From Streptomyces sp. NRRL WC-3618 (GTDB taxonomy: Bacteria > Actinomycetota > Actinomycetes > Streptomycetales > Streptomycetaceae), in NCBI RefSeq assembly GCF_001280005.1, contig NZ_LGDW01000248.1:38728-102727 (forward strand): a stretch of DNA of 64,000 nt, read 5' to 3'. The position numbers were made by a program, and so were the translations under genes. Below the pieces are notes generated by a model that did no database searches, was not told the origin of the DNA, and saw only the letters and a list, made by a program, of their open reading frames with translations. Below, one piece after another: positions 25,105-33,507 of the stretch. The stretch's first letter is position 1. Each line of letters starts with the position of its first letter.

Positions 25105-26295
25105 ATGGCAACCCCTCAGGACGCTCCCCTGCTCTCCCTCACCTGGACCGACCACCTCACTGGCCGTCAGGGTTTCCTCGTCGTGGACACACTGGTGCGG
25201 GGCGTGTCCAGCGGCGGGCTGCGTATGCGCGAGGGCTGCACCCTGGACGAGGTCACCGGTCTCGCCCGGGGCATGACCATGAAAGAGGCCCTGCACTACA
25301 ACCCCGAGGGCCGTTACGTCCCCCTGGGCGGCGCCAAGGGCGGTGTCGACTGCGACCCCCGGGACCCGGCGGCGTACGGCGTGCTGGTGCGCTACCTGCG
25401 CGCGATGCGGCCGTACGTCGAGAGTGTCTGGACCACCGGCGAGGACCTGGGCCTCACCCAGGATCTCGTCGACCGGGCGGCGGCCGAGGCCGGGCTCGTG
25501 TCGTCGATCCAGGCCGTCTATCCGCTGCTGGACGACGAGAACGCGGCCCGGGAGCGGCTCGCGGACGCGTTCGCGGTCGAGGTGGACGGCATCGGCCTCG
25601 ACGAGCTGGTCGGCGGCTGCGGGGTCGCGGAATCCGTGCTCGCGGCGCTCGACCGGGCCCGGGTGCCGTACGCCGGGACGCGGGTCGCCGTACAGGGGCT
25701 CGGCACGATGGGCGGGGCCACGGCACGCTTCCTCACGCGCGCGGGACTCACGGTGGTGGCCGTCGCCGACGTCAAGGGCACGATCGCCAACCCGGCGGGC
25801 CTCGACATCGAGGCGCTGCTCACGGCCCGGGACGCGTACGGCACGGTGGACCGCGCGGTGCTGCGGGCCGACGACCGCGAACTGTCCGGCGAGGCCTGGC
25901 TGTCGGTGGCGGCGGAGGTGCTGGTGCCGGCGGCCGTCTCGTACGCCGTCGACACCGTGAACCAGCGGGAGATCGGCGCGCGTTGGATCGTCGAGGCCGC
26001 CAACATGCCGGTGCTGCCGGAGGCCGAGGAACTGCTCGCCGCGCGCGGGATCGTCGTACTGCCCGACGTGGTCGTCAACTCCGGGACGAACGCCTGGTGG
26101 TGGTGGACGCTGTTCGGGGACATCGGTGCCGACGCCGAGGAGGCGTTCGCGTACACCCGGCGCTCGATGCGCGCCCTGATCGACCAGGTGCTCGCCCGCG
26201 CGGAGGCCGACGGGACGACTCCGCGGGCGGCGGCGCACGCGATCGTCGAGGACCGGCTGCCGGTGATCGCGGAGCGGTTCGGGTGGTACCGGTGA
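25105..26295 (+). CDS. Glu/Leu/Phe/Val dehydrogenase family protein
   Basis: 396 residues of the NAD-dependent amino-acid dehydrogenase family. The catalytic Lys lies in LGGAKGGVDCDP (about residue 76) and the NAD-binding Rossmann motif is VAVQGLGTMGGATARF (about 195). TIANPAGLD and EAANMPVLPEAE are conserved late segments. The size fits the leucine/valine dehydrogenase branch more than hexameric glutamate dehydrogenases. No ribosome site precedes ATG 25105; TATATT ends six bases before it, suggesting a leaderless mRNA. It reads toward a TetR gene that may regulate it. Confidence 0.88.
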   Translation: MATPQDAPLLSLTWTDHLTGRQGFLVVDTLVRGVSSGGLRMREGCTLDEVTGLARGMTMKEALHYNPEGRYVPLGGAKGGVDCDPRDPAAYGVLVRYLRAMRPYVESVWTTGEDLGLTQDLVDRAAAEAGLVSSIQAVYPLLDDENAARERLADAFAVEVDGIGLDELVGGCGVAESVLAALDRARVPYAGTRVAVQGLGTMGGATARFLTRAGLTVVAVADVKGTIANPAGLDIEALLTARDAYGTVDRAVLRADDRELSGEAWLSVAAEVLVPAAVSYAVDTVNQREIGARWIVEAANMPVLPEAEELLAARGIVVLPDVVVNSGTNAWWWWTLFGDIGADAEEAFAYTRRSMRALIDQVLARAEADGTTPRAAAHAIVEDRLPVIAERFGWYR

Positions 26296-26414
26296 TGACG
26301 GTGTGACGGTGTCCGACGGAGGGCCTCGCCTGCGAACCAGCCGTATTGGCTTGGTTTACAGGCATTGCCCGACCTGCCCCGACATCGTGTCCGGCGGCGG
26401 ATTAGTGTGGCCGG

Positions 26415-27029
26415 GTGGCGAGAGTGCGGTTGAGCGTGGCCGAGCGGCGCGAGGAGTTGCTGCGCGCGGCCATCGAGCAGATCGAGGCGCGGGGCGTGGC
26501 GGCGGTGCGGATCGCCGACGTGGCCGCTGTGCTCGGCGTGAGCAACGCGCTGGTGCTGTACCACTTCTCGACCAAGGAGAAGCTGGTCGCCGCCGCCTTC
26601 CGGTACGCGGCCGAGGCCGATCTCACCCACCTGGGCAAGCTGCTCGGCCGCCGTTCCCCGGCGCTGCGCCGACTGCGGTCCGCCGTGCGCTGGTACGCGC
26701 CGACCGGGCAGGCCAAGGGCTGGCGGCTGTGGATCGAGGGGTGGGCGGTGTCCCTGCGCGACCCGGCGCTGCGGGAGGTCGCCGGCGACCTGGACCGGCG
26801 GTGGAAGGCCGCGATCACCGAGGTCATCGCGGAGGGGGTGGCGGCGGGCGAGTTCGAGTGCCCCGACCCCACGGGCACGGCGCTGCGGCTCACGGCGCTG
26901 CTGGACGGGCTTGCGGTCCAGATGACGGCGTACGACGGGGTGTCGCGGGCGCGGGCCGAGCAATGGGTGGACGCTGCGCTGGCTGGGGAACTGGGGGTTG
27001 AGCGGGGGGCGTTGACCTCGGGTCGGTGA
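26415..27029 (+). CDS. TetR-family transcriptional regulator
   Basis: 204 residues. The N-terminal helix-turn-helix (ELLRAAIEQIEARGVAAVRI, then VLGVSNALVLYHFSTKEKL) is standard TetR. The C-terminal part (WRLWIEGWAVSLRDPALREV) resembles the BetI-like ligand domain. GTG 26415 is preceded by TAGTGT ending six bases upstream with no ribosome site, so it may be leaderless. Its target is unknown; the amino-acid dehydrogenase just upstream on the same strand is the obvious candidate. Confidence 0.9.
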   Translation: MARVRLSVAERREELLRAAIEQIEARGVAAVRIADVAAVLGVSNALVLYHFSTKEKLVAAAFRYAAEADLTHLGKLLGRRSPALRRLRSAVRWYAPTGQAKGWRLWIEGWAVSLRDPALREVAGDLDRRWKAAITEVIAEGVAAGEFECPDPTGTALRLTALLDGLAVQMTAYDGVSRARAEQWVDAALAGELGVERGALTSGR

Positions 27030-27048
27030 GTTGGTGTGGTCGTCGACC

Positions 27049-27118
27049 GGGGGCTGCGCCCCCGGACCCCCGCTCCGGCCCTGAAACGGGCCTTGTCCTC
27101 AAACGCCGGACGGGCTGA
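27049..27118. repeat. Dispersed Streptomyces intergenic repeat with stem-loop
   Basis: The sequence starts with the hairpin GGGGGCTGCGCCCCC (27049-27063) and continues with the segment TTGTCCTCAAACGCCGGACG. This combination recurs in intergenic regions across Streptomyces genomes. Here it lies between the 3' ends of two convergent genes and probably also acts as a terminator. Confidence 0.7.
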
Positions 27119-27151
27119 AATGCCCGCCCGCCCGGCGCTGGACGGAGGGTG

Positions 27152-27970
27152 TCAGGCGACTCGCTCGATGCGGCTCTTGATGTCGTCCGGCGACAGATGG
27201 CCCTTCGCCGTCACGGCGTCTCCTGACGACTCGCCCCGCAGGCGCCGCCCGATCCACGGGACCAGGTACTCGCGGGCCCATTGGACGTCGTCGCGGCGGA
27301 TCTCCAGCGTGCCGCGCGGGGGCAGCGCAGGCCACGGCTGGTCCGGATCGGCGGGGATCTCCAGGCCCAGCACCTGCCCCGCGCGCAGCGCCACGCGCGT
27401 GTGCCCCTCCGCCGACAGGTGCAGGCGGTCGCCGTCCCAGGCCCTGCGGTCCTGGATGGTCTTCAGGGACCACAGGTCGAGCACGGGGCAGCCGTACCGG
27501 TCGGCGATGGCCCGCAGATGCCCGTTGTACGTGGCGATCTTGCCGCGCATGTGCTTCAGGACCGGGACGTTGCGGGTGTCGAAGCCGGTCGTCACCATGA
27601 CCGTGCCGACCACCGAGGTGAGGCTGATCACCGCTCGCTCGAAGCGCTCGGCGACCTCGTCCGGGTCGCTGCCGGGCCGGATGATGTCGTTGCCGCCCGC
27701 GCAGAAGGAGACCAGGTCCGGCGCCTGCTCCCTGGCCTGCGGAAGCTGCTCGGCCACGATCTGATCGAGGAGCCTGCCGCGTACCGCGAGGTTCGTGTAG
27801 TGGAAGTCGCCCTCCGGGCGCCGGTCCGCGAGCAGTACCGCGAACCGGTCGGCCCAGCCGACGAACGCCCCGTCCGGGCCTGGGTCGCCGACGCCTTCGG
27901 TGAAGCTGTCCCCCACCGCCACGTACGACCCGATCACTGCTCTGCTGTCATTCTTCGAATCGTCTGCCAC
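27152..27970 (-). CDS. SGNH/GDSL hydrolase
   Basis: 272 residues with the SGNH blocks in order: GDSFTEG (nucleophilic Ser, about residue 21), NLAVRG (Gly block), FCAGGNDI (Asn block) and DRLHLSAEGH (Asp-His pair, about 180). No signal peptide, so probably a cytoplasmic esterase or deacylase. The C-terminal 70 residues carry a basic/aromatic extension (VQWAREYLVPWIGRRLRGE) seen in actinobacterial members. It stands alone, convergent with the TetR gene. The substrate is unknown. Confidence 0.92.
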   Translation of the reverse strand: MADDSKNDSRAVIGSYVAVGDSFTEGVGDPGPDGAFVGWADRFAVLLADRRPEGDFHYTNLAVRGRLLDQIVAEQLPQAREQAPDLVSFCAGGNDIIRPGSDPDEVAERFERAVISLTSVVGTVMVTTGFDTRNVPVLKHMRGKIATYNGHLRAIADRYGCPVLDLWSLKTIQDRRAWDGDRLHLSAEGHTRVALRAGQVLGLEIPADPDQPWPALPPRGTLEIRRDDVQWAREYLVPWIGRRLRGESSGDAVTAKGHLSPDDIKSRIERVA

Positions 27971-28086
27971 ATCGGCCCATGATTCACCTTCCGATGTGAG
28001 CTACGCGACCGTAGGAAGGGGTTGACTAGCGGTGAGATAGGCCACTCGTCAAGTATTGGTCAATCCGGAATAACGCGAAGACGCCG

Positions 28087-28118
28087 AAGGCCGGACTCCT
28101 GGATCGGGGTCCGGCCTT
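28087..28118 (-). terminator. Terminator of the LysM/M23 hydrolase gene
   Basis: A 14-bp stem (28087-28099 region with 28106-28118, one G-U pair, 6-nt loop) lies about 30 nt beyond the stop of the minus-strand hydrolase gene. Confidence 0.8.
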
Positions 28119-28146
28119 CAGTGGATGTTCGCGCGGTGAGCGTGCG

Positions 28147-29124
28147 TCAGCCGACGGCGACGCCCTTCGAGCGGAGGTACGCGATCGGGTCCACGTCGGA
28201 GCCGTAGTCCGGGGTGGTGCGGATCTCGAAGTGGAGGTGCGGTCCGGTCACGTTGCCGGTGGCGCCGGAGAGGCCGAGCTGCTGACCCGCCGTCACGGTC
28301 TGACCGGCCGAGACGGAGAGCTGGGAGAGGTGGGCGTACTGGGCGTAGTAGCCGTCGGCGAGCTGGATGACGACCTGGTTGCCGTACGCGCCGCCCCAGC
28401 CGGCGGAGACGACCGTGCCGGCGCCGACAGCCTTGAGGGAGGTGCCGGTGGGGACGATGAAGTCGACGCCCGTGTGGTAACCGCTGGCCCACATGCTGCC
28501 GGCCACGTGGTAGCCGGTGCCGATGGTGGCACCTTCCACGGGGAGGTTGAAGCCGCTGGAGCTGCCGGTGTCGGTGGTCTCGGCCGCTGTCGAGGTCGCG
28601 GTGGCCGGCTTGGGCGCCTCCGTCGGCGTGGGCGTCGGCGTGGACGTCTCCGTCGGCGTGGGCGTCGAGGACTTCGTGGACCACGTCGAAGGCGAGGAGG
28701 TCGAGGTGTGCGACCAGGTCGACGCGGCCTTCTTGCCGATCGTCAGCTTCAGGCCGGGGTGGATCAGGCCCGGGTCGGCGCCGATGGCGGTGCGGTTGTC
28801 CGAGTAGAGCTTCTTCCAGCCGCCACGGACGCTCTGCTCCTGGGCGATCTTCGAGAGGCAGTCGCCGGCCTGGACCGAATAAGTCCTGCCGCCCGACCTC
28901 TTCGCGGCCTTTTCCGTCTTCACGGAAACGGCTTCGGCGGCTATGGACTTGGCTGTTCCCGAAAGGGACGACACGGACTGGGTCGTGGACTGCGCCGTGG
29001 CCGCGTGGGCGCCGGTGGCTCCCAGCAACGGCAGGGCGAGAGCCGCGCCGCCGGTTCCGGCAACTGCTATCGAACGGGTGAAACGCTTTGACTTCGGACG
29101 GCGGTGCTTACCCTTCGCGGGCAT
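28147..29124 (-). CDS. Secreted LysM and M23 peptidoglycan endopeptidase
   Basis: 325 residues. A basic N-terminus (MPAKGKHRRPKSKRFTRS) and hydrophobic core ending near GATGAHA form a signal peptide. A LysM domain follows at about 80-128 (YSVQAGDCLSKIAQEQS), then a Ser/Thr/Pro-rich linker, then a C-terminal M23 domain whose zinc motifs are HTGVDF and HLHF. It should bind and cut peptidoglycan cross-links during growth or germination. The ATG at 29124 is the start that yields the signal peptide; the longer frame lacks one. Its leader contains a possible c-di-AMP riboswitch, a known way such hydrolases are controlled in Streptomyces. Confidence 0.93.
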   Translation of the reverse strand: MPAKGKHRRPKSKRFTRSIAVAGTGGAALALPLLGATGAHAATAQSTTQSVSSLSGTAKSIAAEAVSVKTEKAAKRSGGRTYSVQAGDCLSKIAQEQSVRGGWKKLYSDNRTAIGADPGLIHPGLKLTIGKKAASTWSHTSTSSPSTWSTKSSTPTPTETSTPTPTPTEAPKPATATSTAAETTDTGSSSGFNLPVEGATIGTGYHVAGSMWASGYHTGVDFIVPTGTSLKAVGAGTVVSAGWGGAYGNQVVIQLADGYYAQYAHLSQLSVSAGQTVTAGQQLGLSGATGNVTGPHLHFEIRTTPDYGSDVDPIAYLRSKGVAVG

Positions 29125-29194
29125 GGTGAATTCTTTCTCCGGCGCCTGCGAGGTGAGCTGTCGGGTGCGGACTGGAGATGTCCGGTCACGCCTG

Positions 29195-29335
29195 GACGTG
29201 ACTTGACCCCTAGCCTGTTCCGGAGACCGGAGCAGGCGTTCTACCTGTGGGTCCCCCGCTCCTGCCGTGGTCGGGTGTTCGAGGCGGGATCCGGGCGGCG
29301 GCAGGATTGGGCGTCCGTCCGGATGGGTGGCGAAC
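29195..29335 (-). promoter_or_regulatory. Possible ydaO-type (c-di-AMP) riboswitch
   Basis: The minus-strand leader of the LysM/M23 gene contains GGAGCGGGGGACCCACAGG (complement of 29244-29262), followed by GGGGTCAAGTC (complement of 29200-29210), close to the conserved GGGGACCCA...GGGGTGAATC pattern of ydaO elements. Such elements commonly precede cell-wall hydrolase genes in actinobacteria. The rest of 29336-29590 holds no gene I can support. The fold was judged by eye only. Confidence 0.45.
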
Positions 29336-29590
29336 GTAAGCGACCACGACGCAGGGAGACAAGCCTCGGGTTCCCTGTGTCCGGGTTTCCGTTGATCCTT
29401 CCCGGAATTCCCGGTCACCGTCCGTGAATTCTGGATCTTTTCGGCTCGCGAACTCCCTTACAACACGCTGAAATTACGTGCACATGACGGAGACACGCGG
29501 TCACTAATATGACGCTGCTCACTCGCCCGATTCACAGCGACCCTCCTTCCGGAGCGAGTTGCAACGAAGGCCCCATAAGGGACAGAAGCA

Positions 29591-31699
29591 TCAGATGCGA
29601 CGCAGTCGGATAACTGCCGCATCAAGGTCACCCTTGAGTCCGGTGCGCAAGCCGTGGTGCAACAGCACGGCGCCTTGGTGGATTTCGCCCGTTTCGCGAC
29701 ATTCATAGGTCGCCGACCGGTCGAGTCCGCGCAGTCGCAGCGCCGGTACCGGCTCGCCGTGGTGCTGCGCCTGGAGCCAGGCGAGGACGACGGTCTCGTC
29801 CCCGAGCACGTACTGCACCGCGCTCAGTCCACCGGTCGGGCGCCGCAGCCGGTAGAGGTCGCCGCGCTGCACGACGGGCCGGATCTCCTTGTAGAGCTCC
29901 ACCCACCGTCCGGCCTCGGCCAGCTCCTCCTCCGTCCACTTCGCGAGGTCGCCGCCGACGCCGAGCACCCCGGCCATCGCACTCACGAAGCGGAACCGCA
30001 ACGAGCTGACCCGGCCGTTGAGCTGCGTGTTCGGACTGTCCGTGACCCAGGCGGCCATGACCCGCGCCGGGTGGATCTGGCTGAAGCCCTCCTGGATCGC
30101 GAGGCGGTCCAGCGGATCGGTGTTGTCGGAGGTCCACACCTGGTCCGTACGGGCGAGGATCCCGAGGTCGATCCTGCCGCCCCCGCCCGAGCAGGACTCG
30201 AAAGCGACACCGGGGTGCGCCGCCCTCAGCCGGTCCAGCAGGGCGTACAGACCGCGCACGTGGTCGACCCACAGACGCTGCGGGTAGTCCTCACCGGGCC
30301 AGCCGGCGTCGGTGAAGCAGCGATTGAAGTCCCACTTCACGTAGTCGATCGGGGCACTGGAGAGCATCGCGTCGAGCTGCTCCCAGAGGTACTGCCGGAC
30401 ATCCTCGCGGGCAAGGTTCAGTACGAGCTGATTGCGGAACTCCGTCCGCTTGCGTCCCGGCTGGAACTGCACCCAGTCGGGGTGCGCCCGGTACAGGTCG
30501 CTGTCCGGGTTGACCATCTCCGGCTCGACCCAGATGCCGAACCGCATCCCCAGCGCGTGCACGTACTCGGCGAGCGGCCTCAGCCCCGCCGGGAAGCGGT
30601 CCGGGTTGGGCGTCCAGTCGCCGAGGCCGGCCCGGTCGCTGGTGCGGGCCCCGAACCAGCCGTCGTCCACGACGAACAGCTCGACACCGATCGCTGCGGC
30701 CCGCCGGGCCAGCGTCCCCTGCTGCTCCTCGGAGATGTCGAACTCGGTGGCCTCCCACGAGTTGTAGAGCACCGGCCGGTCCCGGTCCGCGTCCGGCACG
30801 ACGTACGCGCGCTGGTACGCGTGCCACGCCCGGCTGGCCCCGCCGTACCCCGCGTCGGTCCACAGCCCCGCGAAGACGGGCGTGGTGAAGGACTCGCCCG
30901 ACGCCAGGCGCAGCAGACCCGAGTCGTCGTATCCGGCACCGCCGGTGACCTGCACGCGCGCGTCCGGCAGCTGGGCGACGGCGATCCGCCACGACCCCGA
31001 CCAGCCGAGCGCGCACGTGTACACCTCGCCGTGCTCCTCGGTGGCGTCGGTGTCGAGCGCCACCCAGGGCAGATGCTGGTGCCCGGTGTGACCGCGCCGG
31101 CTGCCGATGACCTTCTCACCGTAGGTGAGGTCCGTTCTCACGAGCCGGGACTCGGCTGCCCAGCGTCCGTGCAGCTGGGAGAGGTGCCAGCCGTCGCGCT
31201 CGGGGAGCGTCCAGGTGGCGGAGTCCGCGCGCAGCAGCTCCAGCGGGCCGGTGGTGTCGGGCGCGTCATGGGTGAGGGTCACCCAGCGCTCGACCACGTC
31301 ATGGCGCATCCGGTAGTGCAGCGTGATCGCCAGCCCGGCGTCACGGAACCGCAGCCGCAGTTCCTCCCCCTCGTTGCCGCCCTCGGCGCCACCCTCGGTC
31401 TCGTACGACTCGAAGCTCCACTCGGTGCCCCGGCGTTCCTCGGTCCGCACGGACAGGGCGGGGCGTACGAAGCGGGGGCCGCCCTCGACCGGGTATTCCT
31501 CACGGCCGTCGAGCGGCGCCTCGAAGGGCCAGTAGTGCGACAGGGGCCGGACGGCGAGCGCCTCCGCGTCGGCGAGGGCGATGGGCGGGCCCCAGTGCAG
31601 GTGCAGCAGCTCGTCGTCCTCGGTGAGATGGACGGCGTAACTGCTCGTGGGCCCCGAGAGAAGCCAGGTACGACCGGTTCCGGCGATTTCCAGCATCAT
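29591..31699 (-). CDS. GH36 alpha-galactosidase
   Basis: About 702 residues with the full GH36 layout: beta-sandwich N-domain, (beta/alpha)8 barrel and C-terminal sheet. VVDDGWFG, FGIWVEPEMV and the nucleophile Asp in YVKWDFNRCF are present, as are ESCSGGGGRID and the acid/base Asp in WTSDNTDPLDR. It hydrolyses terminal alpha-galactosides (melibiose, raffinose type). There is no signal peptide, so it is cytoplasmic and depends on an importer coded elsewhere. ATG 31699 is chosen (GGGGGC upstream); the frame extends to 31729. It diverges from the phosphatase at 31867. Confidence 0.94.
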   Translation of the reverse strand: MMLEIAGTGRTWLLSGPTSSYAVHLTEDDELLHLHWGPPIALADAEALAVRPLSHYWPFEAPLDGREEYPVEGGPRFVRPALSVRTEERRGTEWSFESYETEGGAEGGNEGEELRLRFRDAGLAITLHYRMRHDVVERWVTLTHDAPDTTGPLELLRADSATWTLPERDGWHLSQLHGRWAAESRLVRTDLTYGEKVIGSRRGHTGHQHLPWVALDTDATEEHGEVYTCALGWSGSWRIAVAQLPDARVQVTGGAGYDDSGLLRLASGESFTTPVFAGLWTDAGYGGASRAWHAYQRAYVVPDADRDRPVLYNSWEATEFDISEEQQGTLARRAAAIGVELFVVDDGWFGARTSDRAGLGDWTPNPDRFPAGLRPLAEYVHALGMRFGIWVEPEMVNPDSDLYRAHPDWVQFQPGRKRTEFRNQLVLNLAREDVRQYLWEQLDAMLSSAPIDYVKWDFNRCFTDAGWPGEDYPQRLWVDHVRGLYALLDRLRAAHPGVAFESCSGGGGRIDLGILARTDQVWTSDNTDPLDRLAIQEGFSQIHPARVMAAWVTDSPNTQLNGRVSSLRFRFVSAMAGVLGVGGDLAKWTEEELAEAGRWVELYKEIRPVVQRGDLYRLRRPTGGLSAVQYVLGDETVVLAWLQAQHHGEPVPALRLRGLDRSATYECRETGEIHQGAVLLHHGLRTGLKGDLDAAVIRLRRI

Positions 31700-31866
31700 G
31701 CCCCCACAGATCCGAACAGGCGCGCTCAAGCGTCAACATCATCAGTGCTCGGGCACCCGACGGCAACGCCTGTGGAAAACTCCTTGGCCTGCTCACCCAT
31801 GTCGTATCGTCGAAGCGCGCCCGTCGACGAGCAGCGTCCGCGGGGCGGCGTGGGAGGGGAGCCCCC

Positions 31867-32664
31867 GTGACGCAGCAGGTCCCGTCGACCGAGCCCGAGC
31901 TGGGCGGCGTACGAAACTTCCGTGATGTGGGCGGACTACCGACCGTCGACGGTCGGCGCGTGGCCCCCGGACGGCTGTTCCGCAGTGGTCATCTCGCCCA
32001 CGCGACCGATGAGGACGCGGTGTTTCTCGGCTCCCTCGGGCTGCACACGATCTTCGACTTCCGCAACGCGGCGGACATCGAGCTGGAGGGGCCGGACGTC
32101 GAGCTGCCGGGCGTGCGCAACGTGAACATCCCGCTGTCCGACCCGGCGCACGGGGCGGAGTTCTGGAAGATGGTCCGGGACGGCGATCTCGACGAGCTGC
32201 GCGGCGCCCTGGCCGACGGCAAGGGCGAGCAGCGGATGATCAACTCGTACCGCGAGATCGTCAGGGACCGCACGGCCGAGCACTCCCGGATGCTCCACGC
32301 GCTGGCCGAGGACAGTGTCCCGGCCCTGATGCACTGTGCGGCCGGCAAGGACCGCGCCGGTCTGTCCATCGCGGTGACGCTGCTCGCCGTCGGGGTGGAG
32401 CGCGACGCGATCGTGGCCGACTACATGGAGTCGGACGCGCAGCACCGGCGCTACAAGGTGCGCCGCAACGGCTCCGCGGCCAAGGCTTACAGCCCCGAGG
32501 TCCTGGAGCTGCTCAACCCGCTCTTCGGCACCCGCCCCGAGTATCTGACGGCGGCCATGGAGATGGTCGAGGAGACCTGGGGCGGTGTCGACCGCTATCT
32601 GGAACGGGGGCTGGGCGTCACCCCCGAGACACGGGAGCGGCTGCGGGAGCGGTTCCTCGACTGA
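31867..32664 (+). CDS. Tyrosine-specific protein phosphatase-like protein
   Basis: 265 residues of the DSP/Y_phosphatase3 family. It opens with the family hallmark GGVRNFRDVGGLPTVDGRRV and carries the P-loop HCAAGKDRAG (about 156-165), with the general acid likely in the FDFRNAADI region. Such proteins dephosphorylate phosphotyrosine or phosphoinositides. The GTG at 31867 follows GGAGGGGAG. It stands alone between the galactosidase and the hopanoid block. Confidence 0.9.
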   Translation: MTQQVPSTEPELGGVRNFRDVGGLPTVDGRRVAPGRLFRSGHLAHATDEDAVFLGSLGLHTIFDFRNAADIELEGPDVELPGVRNVNIPLSDPAHGAEFWKMVRDGDLDELRGALADGKGEQRMINSYREIVRDRTAEHSRMLHALAEDSVPALMHCAAGKDRAGLSIAVTLLAVGVERDAIVADYMESDAQHRRYKVRRNGSAAKAYSPEVLELLNPLFGTRPEYLTAAMEMVEETWGGVDRYLERGLGVTPETRERLRERFLD

Positions 32665-32682
32665 ACCCTCCGTCCGCGGCCG

Positions 32683-32805
32683 CTACTTCTTCGCGCCCAC
32701 CTCGAAGAGCAGGAAGATGAAGGCGGCGAAGAGATGCCCGACCGCGATGTAGATGATCAGCCGCACCCACAGGGCCCGGGGGAATCTCTCTTCCATGTCC
32801 TTCAT
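32683..32805 (-). CDS. DUF6126-like single-span membrane protein
   Basis: A 40-residue protein with one membrane helix (VRLIIYIAVGHLFAAFIFLL, about residues 14-33). Its ATG (32805) overlaps the stop of the XRE-cupin gene as ATGA. Small proteins of this type (DUF6126) are regularly coded beside XRE-cupin regulators in Streptomyces, and in the same place at the end of the hopanoid block. The role is unknown; a membrane partner of the regulator is possible. Confidence 0.8.
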   Translation of the reverse strand: MKDMEERFPRALWVRLIIYIAVGHLFAAFIFLLFEVGAKK

Positions 32806-33452
32806 GGCGTCACTCCAGTGGTCGGGCCGAGGCAGAGAGCGGTGGTGGGGCTCTGCAGCAGGGTGTGGACGAAGAGCAGATCGGTGCCGTCGGGGCCGTC
32901 GGCGGCGAGGCGGTGCGGGGTCAGCGAGTCGAAGTGCGCGCTGTCGCCGGGGGCGAGGACGTGCGCGGTGTCCCCGAGGCGCAGCCGCAGCCGCCCGGTG
33001 AGGACGTACAGCCACTCCTCGCCCGGGTGAACGCGCACGATGTCGCCCTGGGCCCCGTGCGGCACATGGACGCGCAGGGCCTGCATGCCGCGTCCGGACG
33101 CGCCGGCCTGCCAGTACGACCAGCCGCCCGCGGCGGTCGGCTCCATGTCGGCGGCGCGCACGATGGCGTCCCGGTCGGCGACGGTCTCACCGAGCAGTTC
33201 GGAGACGCTCGTGCCGTAGATACGGGCGAGCCCGAGCAGCATCGGCAGGGAGGGCTGGCGTTGCCCGGTCTCCAGGCGGGAGAGGTGTGCGGGCGACAGC
33301 CCGGCGGCACGGGCGGCGGCCTCCAGGGTGAGGGAGGCCCGACGGCGCAGCACGCGCAGCCGCGGTGCGAGAATGGGGAGATCCTCGACCGGCTCGGTGG
33401 CCTCTCCGGGCGTCCGCACCGGTTCGGCTTCGGGAAAGCTCATGCCTTCCAT
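32802..33452 (-). CDS. XRE-family regulator with cupin sensor domain
   Basis: 216 residues: an N-terminal XRE helix-turn-helix at about 30-85 (TLEAAARAAGLSPAHLSRLE) and a C-terminal cupin barrel (HPGEEWLYVLTGRLRLRLGD, about 140-160). ATG 33452 or ATG 33443 could be the start; neither has a well-spaced ribosome site, and two operator-like palindromes end 13 bases upstream, so a short or leaderless transcript with autoregulation fits. It sits at the end of the hopanoid genes on the same strand. Confidence 0.9.
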   Translation of the reverse strand: MEGMSFPEAEPVRTPGEATEPVEDLPILAPRLRVLRRRASLTLEAAARAAGLSPAHLSRLETGQRQPSLPMLLGLARIYGTSVSELLGETVADRDAIVRAADMEPTAAGGWSYWQAGASGRGMQALRVHVPHGAQGDIVRVHPGEEWLYVLTGRLRLRLGDTAHVLAPGDSAHFDSLTPHRLAADGPDGTDLLFVHTLLQSPTTALCLGPTTGVTP

Positions 33453-33464
33453 TCAGCCGCAGGC

Positions 33465-33499
33465 TTGCCTCTGAGGCAACTTTCTTGCCTCAGAGGCAA
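33465..33499. promoter_or_regulatory. Double palindromic operator upstream of the XRE-cupin gene
   Basis: TTGCCTCTGAGGCAA (33465-33479) and TTGCCTCAGAGGCAA (33485-33499) are each 7-1-7 palindromes, are exact reverse complements of one another, and have centres 20 bp apart, about two turns of DNA. They occupy most of the 55-nt gap between the aminotransferase stop and the regulator start, the expected place for a dimeric HTH regulator to control its own gene. Confidence 0.85.
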
Positions 33500-33507
33500 A
33501 AGCGGTC

